Assembly (NCBI GenBank): GCA_018417955.1
Contig: JACTVC010000005.1
Span: forward strand, 682,001-746,000
Length of the DNA stretch: 64,000 nt
Source: Laccaria trichodermophora
Taxonomy: Eukaryota; Basidiomycota; Agaricomycetes; Agaricales; Hydnangiaceae
Direction: 5' to 3'
The notes beneath the pieces are model-generated. The model worked only from the letters and a program-made list of their open reading frames with translations, did no database searches and was not told the DNA's origin. A program made the translations under genes and the position numbers. This document shows positions 37,122 to 47,495 of the stretch, piece by piece. Each line of letters begins with the position of its first letter. The stretch's first letter is position 1.

Positions 37122-38350
37122 ATGGCGGACGACCTCTTCAACCCACATCCCTCATCTCCTTCCGTAGCACCCTCCTACTTCAACCCTATATCCCCTTTTT
37201 TTAATGCTTATGATCGCTTTGCCCAATGGAGAGCAGACCTTGGTCTACCACATCCTGGGACGGTCGAAAATCTCCAGAAGGAGGCCAAGGGTTTGTCCTC
37301 TCTTTATCTCTTCTTCTCTCTACTAAATAATTTTGAAAACCCAGCTACCCATCTCTCCAACTTCATCTTTGACGGAGCCCGCGCAGACTTGACAAAGAGC
37401 CTGTCAATGAACCCGCTTTTCCAAGTCACACATGCTTTCGCTCTTGGTTCTCAAACCCTCCCGTCATCGTATAATTTTGGAGCTATCTTTGCCAATCAAA
37501 GGGTATGTTGCCGAGTTGGGCCGAAACTAAATTGTTACTGACACTACGTAGGTTTTCCTCCAAGGTGGCGTTGATCACGAAGGAAACGTAAACGCCCGGT
37601 TTAACCATGGATGGACACAAAATAACGTTACGAAGGCGCAGGCGCAGGTGAGATGAAACTATTCTTTGTCTTGAGCCACTTCTAACATCCGTCGCAGTTT
37701 TCGCAACAAGCTGGCCACAATATGATTCAACTGGAGCATGACTATCAAGGCCAGGACTTTAGTCTAAATGCTAAAGCAATCAACCCTTGGCCAGCCGACC
37801 TCACCGGCATCTATATGGGTAGCTATCTGCAATCCCTCACTAAAAACCTTGCTCTTGGCGTCGAAACCTTGTATCAGCGGCCCTCCCCAGAGGAAGCGGA
37901 ACTCAGCACATCGTATCTCGCGAAATATACAAGCAACGATAAAAGTTGGATTGCGACTGCCCAAATGCAGACGGCTGGGATTATGCAAGCAACTTACTGG
38001 CACAAACTGAGTGAAAAGGTTGAGGTCGCTGCGGATTTGCAGGTCATCGCAGCTCCAGCTCGGCGAGACGCGATTGCTACCTTGGGCGCAAAGTACGATC
38101 TACGCCTAGCGACATTTCGAGCACAATTGGACTCGACAGGGAAAGTATCTGCCCTATTAGAACAGCGCTTTACTCCCAACTTCGCGTTCTTGGTGTCAGG
38201 GGAAATTGATCACTTCAAGGTGCGCATGTCAGATCATTATTTGAAGCGGATTCAAACCTTTTGCACCAGAATGCGGCAAAGGTCGGTGTAGGTGTGATGA
38301 TAGAAAGCTCTACCTTGACTCCTGAAGAGATGGGAATGGTACCGCCTTAA
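37122..38350 (+). CDS. TOM40: Mitochondrial outer-membrane import pore Tom40
   Basis: Beta-barrel channel of the TOM complex, the entry gate for nearly all imported mitochondrial precursors. It starts MADDLFNPHPSSPSVAP, a short flexible N-terminus, then YDRFAQWRADLGLPHPGTVENLQKEAK and the barrel with its conserved strands: FDGARADLTKSLSMNPLFQVTHAFALG, VFLQGGVDHEGNVNARFNHGW, MIQLEHDYQGQDFSLNAK and YLQSLTKNLALGVETLYQR. The end, AAKVGVGVMIESSTLTPEEMGMVPP, holds the last strand. Five exons with introns of about 50 nt. Start chosen by the alanine-acidic N-terminus; upstream in-frame codons from 36894 look like promoter sequence. Tandem with the ABC ATPase gene, 108 bp downstream. Confidence 0.95.
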
Positions 38351-38458
38351 TTACGCATAATTTATTGAATTACTTAGTACCAACTTCGAGATGTTTGGAG
38401 GTGTCTTGTGGAGGTGACCGAGGAGTTAGTGATTGATGTTGCTTTGCTCTCTTCTGCC

Positions 38459-39333
38459 ATGGATCAATTGGAGTTGCCACTTCTCGACCTTCAAAATATA
38501 TCTTGCACCCTGGAACAAGGGCAATCCTTGTTTCACGATGTAAACCTAACCCTGAACGAAGGTTAGTTGGCTGGTGTGCGCTGAGTTAACTGCGCCTCAT
38601 CTTCTACATATGTAGGCGATATTCTCGTCTTGCAAGGAAAAAGCGGTTCAGGAAAGTCAACGCTACTCAAATGCATTGCTCATCTCGTTCTCCACTCTGG
38701 CAGAACCTTATACCGTGGAAAGACTCCCCAAGAGCAAGGTAACGATGCATACCTCATATCCGTAAAGCTAGCTAGTCTGACCCCTTCGAAATAGGCATAC
38801 CTCACTACAGGACTCGGGTCATGTATGTCCCTCAAAGGCCTTCTCTTTTACCAGGGACACCAACAAATTTCATACACTCCATCTTAAACTTGGGAACCCA
38901 TCGGGCTCTTGCACGAAATAACGCCGAAGCTGAGGTGATAAGGCGCAGTTCCGAGCTAGCGCAAGGGTGGGGTTTGGATCCAAATCTATGGCAACGGGAG
39001 TGGTCTAATCTTAGTGGGGGCGAAGCACAAAGGATGCTACTCGTGATAGCTCTGTCCCTCAATGCAGCCGAGATTCTCCTATTGGACGGTGAGCGTCCTC
39101 TTCGATTGTCCGGGAACTTTGTTTGATTTGAGAATTCCGCAGAACCAACCTCTGCGTTGGACCCAGAAACATCGCGTTTGGTAGAAAAGGCTCTGACGGA
39201 CGAGATTGCTTCAAGAGGGACGTTGAAAGCGTTGATGTGGATCACACATTCGGCTGAGCAGGGTAAAAGAGTTGGTACACGGTTCATCCACCTTGCTGCA
39301 AGTGGATGCTGCGAGGAAGCGAGTTTAGTATAA
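38459..39333 (+). CDS. Stand-alone ABC-type ATPase, bacterial YbbL/FetA- or STAR1-like
   Basis: Single nucleotide-binding domain with no membrane part. Walker A GKSGSGKST, Q-loop region VMYVPQRPSLLPGTP, signature LSGGEAQRM, Walker B AEILLLDEPTSALDPET and switch histidine WITHSAEQ are all intact, so an active ATPase is likely. The compact size (about 240 aa) and sequence style match the ATPase half of bacterial two-component ABC systems such as FetA(YbbL)/FetB or plant STAR1, which need a separate membrane partner; no partner of that type is in this window. Four exons; three introns (for example between GDGV-like block ends near 38561 and 39090) restore the Walker B. Intron-rich, so not a recent bacterial transfer. 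Substrate unknown. Start at the ATG giving MDQLELPLLDLQNISC. Confidence 0.8.
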
Positions 39334-39858
39334 AGGATAGACCCGGAAAGGCAGCGGAGAAAATGGCGGAAGACATTGCTGGTTGGCAACAAAGGCGAAT
39401 TTGTTTTCGCTAGAAGCACCAGCTGGAAGATAGAAGCCTTGTGGTACGGATGGAAACTCCATATGAACTATCACCATCATTATAGGAGTTGCAGGCTACG
39501 GGAGACTAGATGGGAACGACCAAGTCAGTAAGCTATAAATTCAATCAGGTAATGTAACAAGCGGTTGATAAGCGGCACTGGATTTATTAGTATGGGCGCT
39601 CAAAGTAGACAGGATCGACGCTTAATTATAGTCAACTGTATAAGCGCCGATCCTGTCTACTCTGAGCGCCCATGTTCTCCAGATCGACAAGCAATCATTC
39701 AAATTTTTCGCGTACACCAACGATCCTTCGCCCTAGCGTTTGGCGAGGCGGAAGTTCTCCTCATCCATTGGATTCAGAGATGGTGTCTTAGTCAATAACA
39801 CTGGTAACAAGAGCGTCACAAAGTCTGACTTTGCTCACTTTGCAACCGCTGCTCTGGA
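39334..39858. other. Intergenic region carrying a long hairpin
   Basis: 525 bp between the ABC and HNH genes with no convincing coding exon. The notable content is the inverted repeat at 39592-39673, described separately. An open frame at 39565-39798 only exists because it crosses that hairpin. Confidence 0.5.
39592..39673. repeat. Near-perfect inverted repeat, 33-bp arms, 16-nt loop
   Basis: Left arm 39592-39624 and right arm 39641-39673 are reverse complements at 31 of 33 positions. The outer end starts ATGGGCGCT and the inner end is GACGCTTA/TAAGCGCC. The two differences become G-U pairs in a minus-strand RNA, so that transcript would fold into an unbroken stem. No target-site duplication is evident at the flanks. 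Could be a small-RNA precursor, a terminator or cruciform, or a short MITE remnant. Confidence 0.85.
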
Positions 39859-41222
39859 ATGATGTCCCAAGTCCCAAGTTATCCTTTGGCGCTCTTGAAA
39901 CTAATGAATGAGGGAGATGGATCCACTGGACAGCCACTTCTGGGAATTTCCAAACGTTTGGGCGTACAATCGTCGGCGTACAATGTGCCTGCCCATAAAA
40001 TACTGCAAGCTCTGACCACCCACGCGCCATCCCCAGAAACTATCGCTAAAGAGTTCTTATCTGAACTTGGAAAGTGTGGGAATGCACTTGTAGCAAGGTT
40101 GGGTGTGTTGCTTCGTTGATTTGATTTTTTGATCTGAACTCCTCTCTTGCTGGATGTGTTTTAAGCCGAGGAAGTGTATAACGAGGTTTCCACTTTGCCA
40201 GCAGATGAATGGGCAAATATTGTTCTTCAGGAACTCCAGGAGTCCGGTGGCGACCTCTCGAAAGTTACGCAGCTGGGGAGTCACTACTTGTCTCATCTAG
40301 TGATCGCATGTACGCGGTCTTTTGCTGGGTAGCCAGCCTGTGTTGACATTCTACTTTTCAAGTCCGAAATCCCGGTGGCAAACTGACACCTCAAGATAGT
40401 TTTTGCCCTCGTCCGAGTCACAGGTCCATTCAAGAGCAGATTGAGGAATTGTTAACAGATGCTAAAACGAGTCAATCGGCTTTGGAGGATCTGGTATGTC
40501 AGACCGTGTCGACTGGATACTAGGCTAAGGTCCGTTGTAGGCCATACTCCGCGACGGCGGCCACTGTCCACTCACGGGATATCCTTTCTTCCCTCCAGGT
40601 GCTGTGATACCCCGCTGTGCTCATATCATCCCGTTTTCTATCAACTCAAAGGTGCCTCTATCCATTTGATGAAGCTTTTCTTACTTATATATTTTTCAAG
40701 ACACAAACACATGCTGCAATTGAAATGTTTACAGGCTGCGCGTTGGACCCTCAAACCATACAAGATAATATAAACCATCCATGCAACACGCTGACTATGG
40801 AAATTAATGCTCGAGATGCAATGGATAAGTACCTGGCCTGGGGAATTGAAGCAAAATCTTCTGGGAATCAAGTGAGTTTTATTTGTTTTGGTTGTGATTT
40901 GAATTTACGTATCGCATAGTACAAGTATTATTATCGAGTTGTTCGACCGGATTGGGTGCCACCTACTGTACGGCTGCGGGACGGTGAAGAGATACAGTTT
41001 GGGGCGGGCATTGGTGGTCATCTTCTTCTATTCCCCGACCCGAGGATCTGCAACCTCCACCTGGCAGTCTGTCGAGTGTCTTCTGACTGCGGAATTTCTG
41101 AAGTTTTTGATCAATTTCGTCACGACGACGACGACGATACATTCCAAGTCCCTGTCTACTTCGGTGGTCCATTTGTATCTGATGATGTATTGATGCGCAG
41201 GCTTGAGGCATTAGTTTTCTAG
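39859..41222 (+). CDS. HNH endonuclease domain protein (Agaricomycete family)
   Basis: Seven or so exons. The N-terminal part is helical (MMSQVPSYPLALLKLMNEG, EEVYNEVSTLPADEWANIVLQEL) and of unknown role. The centre has the HNH_2-type nuclease core: CPLTGYPFFPPGAVIPRCAHIIPFSIN, with the first catalytic His in CAHIIPFS, then AAIEMFTG, NINHPCNTLTMEINARDAMDKYLAWGIEA with N and H of the HNH motif, and YYYRVV. The C-terminus (FPDPRICNLHLAVCRV, an Asp-rich loop, VYFGGPFVSDDVLMRRLEALVF) is shared by multi-copy mushroom proteins that I recall only as HNH-containing. Natural target unknown. It may be an intracellular nuclease or a domesticated mobile-element gene; no intein, intron or transposon hallmarks flank it. 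The first exon start is tentative. Confidence 0.75.
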
Positions 41223-41547
41223 AGTATACTGGCGATATACCCAGTGTCATTACTGTAGAATCATATCAAAAGCATGGACTTTATTTCTCTGGCTTTGTCG
41301 TCTCGAAATTATTTGCTATTTCATCTCAGTCATAAGATCACCACTGGTGCAAGTAATCATGTAACATTTTTCGTGCACAACTCCTTTCGCCAAGATGTGT
41401 TCTGTAGAATTTCAACTCTCTATTTTTGCCTGATTATCCTATCTCGCAACCTGGTTAGTTCGACCTTTTACATTTGTCACACCAGGAAATCTAATCCATT
41501 TGAGAGTGCACAGTGATGAATGCTTTTCCGGCGACGAGAAGAAGGCC
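41223..41547. other. Convergent 3' intergenic region
   Basis: 325 bp between the HNH gene and the Nur1-like gene, T-rich and 3'-UTR-like. I see no coding exon or repeat in it. Confidence 0.4.
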
Positions 41548-42878
41548 TCAATCTTCCCAGATGTTTACAATTTCCGCTTGATGGGTCATAACTGCGACAT
41601 CGTGGCGAATGGGATTGACACGAGGGTTGACGAACTAGAAAGGGCAATGAATAAAAAAATCATGGACTAAAATGACCAGGAGCTGACGATTTGATTATAC
41701 TCGCTCATGACTTCAGCAGCAATAATTTCCCTGTCCTTCAATAGCTGCTGGTATGACCGTATCAAAAAGTTTAACTATCATGCGTGCGTAAGCAATCTAA
41801 GAGGAATACGAACGAAACCAACTCACGAGCCCACTGAGCAAGCCCATGATGAGAAGCATCAGCATCCAGTTTGACGACCCGGTCGCAATCCACAGCAAAG
41901 GATGCAGAGGAGAGTACAGGCTGAAAAGTTCCAGCTGCAGCTCCCCAGGAGTCCAGACTTCAAGCTGCTGTACGGGCTTTGTCTTTCCTTGTGGAGGGGC
42001 AGACGAAGAACGGGGTTTCATTCCAAGAAGGAATCGCCAAGATGATGAGAATGTATTCCAGGAAAGTAGTAGTAAACGTCTCCCCAACGAAACCTGCACA
42101 TCAGACTCTCGACTAACCTGTCCGGCGACAAAGGTAGCGTGGGGCGACGATACTAGGTCAGAACGAAGACGGAGATGGTAAATCTTTGTCCGCGTAAATA
42201 GATATACGGCGTTCATAGCCGAACCAAAGATACATAGAAAGATGACAGGAACAGTCTAAGGCGTCATGTTAAGCAGGTCGATGTATCAGGAAAGAAGAAA
42301 AACTAACCCAGTCAAACCACGAATAGCCCTCCCCTTCTCGGTACATGTCTTCCCAACCCAAATCCGAGTCTGGAATTTTGCGTACCTGGGATATTCGCAC
42401 AAGTAAATGGAACAGGTGCAGTACACCAGCACTCAGCCGAGCAGAGGTTTGGGGGGCAGGTAAGGGTACATTGTGAGGAAAGAGAGCTATTTCAAAAGCA
42501 ATTGCAGAAGGAAGATTCATAATTCTGAGATCATAGATTAAAAAATGCAAACGGACAAAGAATAAAAGGTGCAAACCGTTCAAAGAGGCTTTTCTTGCGG
42601 ATAACTGCTCTCCTTGGGGTTGCCGGAGTTCCAACACCTGAATTACACGACTTTTTCTGTAGTGGGGTGGCATATGGTGGAGGAGCTCTGGATCTCGCCG
42701 CTTCCCAGTCAAAAGGCACGGATGAAGATATGGAGGGTGTGGACGCTGGTGAACGATAGGCGGCATGTGTGAGACGGTTACGTGGCGTTGAAGGCTGAGA
42801 ATTCAAATGAGGGGTATCTGGAGTTTTTGGAGAGGCGGACGCCGCATTATTTTGTTGTGCAAGGCGACGCAGCGCCAT
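41548..42878 (-). CDS. Nur1/Mug154-like nuclear rim membrane protein (DUF2418 type)
   Basis: Begins MALRRLAQQNNAASASPKTP with a Ser/Thr/Pro-rich nucleoplasmic-type N-terminus, then FERITSLPSAIAFEIALFPHNVPLP, a hydrophobic stretch around HLFHLLVRISQVRKIPDSDLGWEDMYREGEGYSWFDW, membrane segment TVPVIFLCIFGSAMNAVYLFTRT, and a second membrane pair near MLMLLIMGLLSGL. The C-terminal exons join as LNFLIRSYQQLLKDREIIAAEVMSEYNQ and FVNPRVNPIRHDVAVMTHQAEIVNIWED. This layout fits fungal Nur1/Mug154, inner nuclear membrane proteins that in yeast tether rDNA and telomeric silent chromatin. The assignment rests on recalled family pattern, so it is moderate. The 3' exons are linked by introns of about 52-55 nt. 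Start at 42878; in-frame upstream Mets exist. Confidence 0.65.
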
Positions 42879-43233
42879 GAGTGGCTCGAGAGAGAGACTA
42901 AGTAACAGAAAGAATAGACAATCCGACAATGGTCACCTGACCTTAACTGCACGCGGATTACACGTGGCTTCATGTTGAACAATGAAAAGGGCAAAAAAAA
43001 AAGGCATGTTCGGGGAAATTGAGCGGCGTCACCTTGTTTTTGAACTTCCATCTTCCCCTCTGTTATTTTGCGTCACCCAGCCAATTCCTCTCCGTCACGA
43101 CTCGTCTCTCTCCCACCACGTCGATCCTACGTGCTCAAACTACAACATCCTTGTCGCCTAGTTCATCGATTAGCGGTCAGTGGGATTCCCTCTCTTTTCT
43201 CCCTTAACACTCCTCATACCAGTTGTAGTCAGG
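42879..43233. promoter_or_regulatory. Divergent intergenic region, Nur1-like / membrane coiled-coil gene
   Basis: 355 bp. It contains ACACGTGG, an E-box-like site, at about 42960-42967 and a CT-rich leader before the plus-strand ATG. Confidence 0.35.
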
Positions 43234-44511
43234 ATGGCCGGTGGACAACCTTCCTCTTCTCACCATGGCGAGCGCCACCATCGAAGTGATCGCGAGCGCT
43301 CCCACCACCACAACAGGACTATCTCCTCAACAACTCTTCTTCTAGTTCTCTCCCTCGTCCTCGCTGTTTTGGCCGTTATGCTATCTCTTCCCTCAAACAA
43401 CTCCACTTCCAACTCTGAGGCATCATCATCTGGTGTTTTGGGCTATCTTACCCCCAAACGAACGCAAGCCCTCATTGCTCGGGAAAGCGCAGTGGCTGTC
43501 CGCGAGGCTGAAGTTGCTCGCCGTGAAGCCGAACTCTTGGCAGGCGCTCCTGGGGGCGTCGTTCCCTCATCCACACCCATTCTTTGTCCGCCTTGTGCAG
43601 TAACGACGACCGTTGAAACGATTACTGGTCCAATTCAAACCATCATCAAGGAAATTGTCAAGGAAGATTCCCTCGCGCCGCCCGGCTGGACCGGTCCCCG
43701 TGCTGAGGAGATCCTCGAGCGCGAGCTTAAGATTGTTGAACGCGAAAGGGATATCAGCAAGCGTGAAGAAAATGTAAATCGCAGAGAGCACGATGCCTCC
43801 AGACGCGAGTCTTGGATCATGGAACAACTGATGTATGTTGGCTTTTTTTGTCCGTGTCCTCGCCCTCTAACTAAGAAAACTGTAGTGCTCTTGGAAACGA
43901 CAGCCCTCAGACGGTTGAAGAAGAGTATGTTTACGAACCAGCAGGAACGAAGCGAAAATCCAAGGTACCGCCGCCTTCCCCGCGCCGTTCTGAGCTTTGA
44001 GACGAAGGAGATTACGATACATGCCGCCTCTTTTTCATATCCCAGTCCGTATGAATCCCTTCATGCCCTTCACCGTACTCCTTCGTCTGGGATTGGGGAC
44101 TTGTATTTTTTCTTCTCGTCCCTGTCCTTTCGTGATCGAGTTCCGCTTAGTTGGACCGATCGCGACTTTCCCCTACCACGTGATCGTTCCTTGGAGCTAT
44201 CTCATTGCTTCCTTACTCACTTTTACTGACATGTCGTGTTTTGCCTCCAGTATAAAGAACTTCCGCCTATTGTCGTTTCCGAGTACGATACCAAAACTGT
44301 GATTCAAACTCAAACTGTCACCATTGTACCGCCTGCGAACACGCGCCTTGCCGCATTCCCGACCCCGGAAGCTGCTAGCTCATCTTCTACGCCTGCGAGT
44401 CCTCGCACAACTGCCGTCGAGATTTATACCGAGGAGGAGGATGGCCGTAAACCCAAGACTGTTGTCCGCGGGCCCCGGCGTCCTCCCACACGGTGGTTTG
44501 GTGGCTGGTAA
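43234..44511 (+). CDS. Single-pass membrane protein with charged coiled coil, unidentified
   Basis: Starts MAGGQPSSSHHGERHHRSDR with a His/Arg/Ser-rich cytosolic tail, then one transmembrane helix at about residues 34-55 (TLLLVLSLVLAVLAVMLSL), and a lumenal part with a repetitive Arg/Glu coiled coil (ARESAVAVREAEVARREAELL; later ERELKIVERERDISKREENVNRREHDASRRE). A Thr-rich linker (TTTVETITGPIQTIIKEIV) follows, and the C-terminus is RGPRRPPTRWFGGW. The second intron, 43965-44250, is 286 nt, far longer than the roughly 50 nt usual here, and joins ...GTKRKSK to YKELPPIVVSEYD. I do not recognise the family. A type II organelle-anchored scaffold is my guess. An earlier in-frame ATG (43180) exists, but the one at 43234 opens the soluble tail. 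Confidence 0.7.
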
Positions 44512-44794
44512 ACTGATCTATCGTTGGTGTTTGTAAAAACAATTTTTCTTGCCCTTCTCTTTCTACTCGTACTTAGCACATTCATCTTTATCTTCCTATT
44601 TACGTTACCTTGATGACACTGACTGCTGGAAGGATATACCTGCTCCGGAATGACTTTTGACGAATTCGATGCCAGTGTATACTTGAGAATATATATCTTG
44701 ACTGTGTTTTTTTTGTGCATTCGCCGAGATTTGCCGCCGGACCAAGTGAATTGATCTATGTAAGGAAAAAAAAAAAAGGTTCCTCATTGCCACC

Positions 44795-46260
44795 ATGTTA
44801 CCGTCCCTCGTCACCCGTGTGTGGCCTAAGGTTAGAACTCCAAATGCTCACTTGTATTTCTCTAAGCGTTTTGTTTCCTTCAAACCTCTACAAATCCTCG
44901 GAAACAGCATTCCAACCGACGAAATCACCAACGTGACCCCTACAATCCTTTCGAAAGTACACCTTAAACTGCATACCCAACCTTCTCATCCTTTAGGTGT
45001 ACTACGGTCTTTGATTGAATCCCATTACTCCAATTTTTCGCATTTTTCGTCGGTCTCTCCCTTCGTTTCGCCATACCAAAACTTCGATGAACTCTCCTTC
45101 CCCCCAGACCACCCTGGCCGTTCGCTAACTGACAACTACTACCTGAATAAGGAGTTGATGCTTCGCACACACACATCTGCACACGAAGTAGAAATGTTCC
45201 GTCAAGGGGAAACCAAATGGCTGCTGACAGCGGATGTGTATCGTCGGGACGAGATTGATGCATCCCACTACCCTGTTTTCCATCAAGTCGAAGGTGCACG
45301 CATATTTGATGCCAATGCATCGGGAATGAAAGAAGTTGAAGGGGATAACGAGCGCCTGTCTCAACTCCTTGCGCGTTCGAATATTGTCATCGAGGATGTA
45401 CCCCACCTGTCGCCGACGAACCCTGTGCAGCCGTCCCATGATCCTCAATTTGTGAAACTCGTTTCATTAAATCTTAAACTCTCCCTTAACAGCTTGATTC
45501 TCAAGTTGTTTGGAGGTTCGGCAAACAGCCCAAGCAACCCCCTCAGAGTGCGCTGGATTGAAGCGTATTTCCCCTTCACCAGTCCGAGCTTTGAAGTGGA
45601 GGTATTTTTTCAAGGCAAATGGCTTGAGATTCTTGGTTCAGGAGTCATTCAGCAGGCGACGTTGGATGCTGCAGGTCAGTCTTTGCCGTTTGTTCCCCCT
45701 TGACACTGCTCATCTATCACTCCAGGCGTCTCGAACAAGATTGGCTGGGCGTTTGGTTTGGGTCTCGAACGAATAGCCATGGTTCTCTTTTCAATTCCAG
45801 ATATTCGTTTGTTCTGGTCGACGGACGAACGCTTCCTCTCGCAATTCAAGAAAGGGGAAATCACCACTTTCCGACCGTATTCCAAATACCCACCGTGCAT
45901 CAAGGACATCAGCTTTTGGACTGCTCAAAACGGACTTTTCCGCGAAAACAATCTCTATGATCTTGTCCGGGACATTGCTGGTGACTTGGTGGAGGACGTC
46001 AAAATGGTGGGCAAGTTTTACTCTGACCCTTGCTTCGCTAACCTCTTTTTTAGATCGACCAATTTACTCATCCAACAACAGGCAGAACCAGCATGTGCTA
46101 TCGAATTATCTACCGTTCAATGGATAGGTGACTACTTTATCCTCTCAGTTGCCTATCAAACTAACATCACGTCAGGTCTCTAACGAACGAAGAGGTTAAT
46201 CGTGTCCATGACCAATTTGCGTCACGGCTGAGCAGTCAATTCGACGTCAAGATACGGTGA
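44795..46260 (+). CDS. MSF1: Mitochondrial phenylalanyl-tRNA synthetase
   Basis: Monomeric class II enzyme charging mitochondrial tRNA-Phe. The ATG has an ideal context (GCCACC) and opens a basic presequence ([17 protein letters not shown]). The catalytic core shows [18 protein letters not shown] motif 1 surroundings, motif 2 region [30 protein letters not shown], and motif 3 [26 protein letters not shown]. The C-terminal FDX-ACB anticodon-binding domain starts [17 protein letters not shown] and ends [18 protein letters not shown]. Four exons; the long first one reaches 45675. Convergent with MGE1, 134 bp apart, so two nuclear genes for mitochondrial proteins are neighbours, though I see no sign of shared control. 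Confidence 0.95.
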
Positions 46261-46394
46261 CGACTACTGAGTAAAATAAAAATATTCTAGAGTTGAGGTT
46301 CTTCAAATTAACGGTTACGTATATAATTTTGGTCGAGCAATCTACCAACACTCCTCCTCCAATATCCAGAAGATCCACGGAATATTAAAATTCG

Positions 46395-47177
46395 TTATGA
46401 TGTGTCCTGTGCTACCCCAACCTGCGCGGCCCTCAAGACCCGGTCCTTGATAGTGTAGCCAGTCTTCTGGCAGTCGATGACGGTCCCTGGTTCTTTGCCG
46501 GGTATTGGGGCTTGATATAAGGCTTCATGTTGATTTGGGTCAAATTTGTCACCGGTTGGATCAAAAGGCTTGACATGGTATTTGAACAATGTCTGGAGAA
46601 GGAGGCGGTGCGTCATTTCTACGCCAGTGTGCAGCTCCCGGAGGTAGGCTTCGTGTGATTTTGGGAGGGATTCTGGAGGCGGAATGGTAGAAGTTTGTGA
46701 TGACTCGTGTGCTGAGAGGGCAGTGGCAGGCACGGATTTAAGAGCGATGGCGAGGACGTCGACGGTTTCCAGCAAATCCAAAGCGAACCTCGTTATTGCA
46801 AAGTCGCGCGTTTGCTCCTTCTCTCGTGCGGCATTTCGCTGCAAATTCAGAAAATCTGCTTGAAGGTAACGAAGGCGGCCCTGACCAGCACATCAAAACC
46901 ACGTAAACGAAAGCGAGGCGGAAGATAATCATACCGTCAAATCCACAACCTCAGCGTCTTTGGCCTTTAGCTTTTCTTCAAGGTCTGAAGTTGAACTCTT
47001 CTCTCCTTGTGGGTCCTTCGCCTTATCACCCTCCGAGGTGCTGGCAGTCCCTTCCGAGTAATGTCGTCTCGCCCCGGAGAAGCGGCAAGGGACCAATGGA
47101 CGCGTAAGAATCCTAGACGACGACGGTGATGCCGCGCATGTCCTAAAAGCTTTAAAGGTTGACGTAGCGAAGTTCAT
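46395..47177 (-). CDS. MGE1: Mitochondrial GrpE-type nucleotide exchange factor Mge1
   Basis: Matrix co-chaperone releasing ADP from mitochondrial Hsp70 during import and folding. The N-terminus MNFATSTFKAFRTCAASPSSSR is a classic presequence, followed by an acidic/helical stretch (DLEEKLKAKDAEVVDLT), then GRLRYLQADFLNLQRNAAREKEQTRDFAITRFALDLLE, the long GrpE dimer helix, and the beta-domain end PNQHEALYQAPIPGKEPGTV, followed by GYTIKDRVLRAAQVGVAQ. All are GrpE signatures. Two or three exons; the main intron falls between the acidic stretch and the long helix, near 46850-46940. Divergent from MIS1 across 318 bp. Confidence 0.95.
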
Positions 47178-47495
47178 GCTGGCACTGGAGGATGGTAGGA
47201 CGAGGACGACGGCAAATGCGAGACGACGGAAGCCACATCATTTTTGAAGAAAATGTACCACCGTGGCAATAAGCTGACTAATGTTCCGAAGGCAAAACCT
47301 GCAAAGTCCAAGAAATACGTGTACTCCAGTATATTGTTCGCCTGGCAAGAATAATAATCATTGCATTCCTTTCTCCAACCTAATCTTCGCCCTTGGGCTA
47401 TTTAAATATATTTTTAACAGCAGCCTACGAGGTTGAATCTTTCGTCTCCCAAAACCTCTTTGTCAAAACTGGTGTAAACAAGGGATAAGCCGCCC
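47178..47495. promoter_or_regulatory. Divergent promoter region, MGE1 / MIS1
   Basis: 318 bp between start codons, with an AT-rich block (TATTTAAATATATTTTTAA) at about 47399-47417, a TATA-like candidate about 80 bp upstream of the MIS1 ATG. No other element stands out. Confidence 0.4.

Noticed and set aside
32987..38350. GT15 pair plus TOM40 as a functional cluster
   Set aside because: The enzymes act in the Golgi and Tom40 in mitochondria; adjacency alone is not evidence of a system.
38459..39333. Recent horizontal transfer of the ABC ATPase from bacteria
   Set aside because: Several typical short introns and base composition like the neighbours argue for long residence in the fungal genome.
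39565..39798. 77-codon ORF across the hairpin
   Set aside because: It consists largely of the two hairpin arms and has no recognisable protein character.
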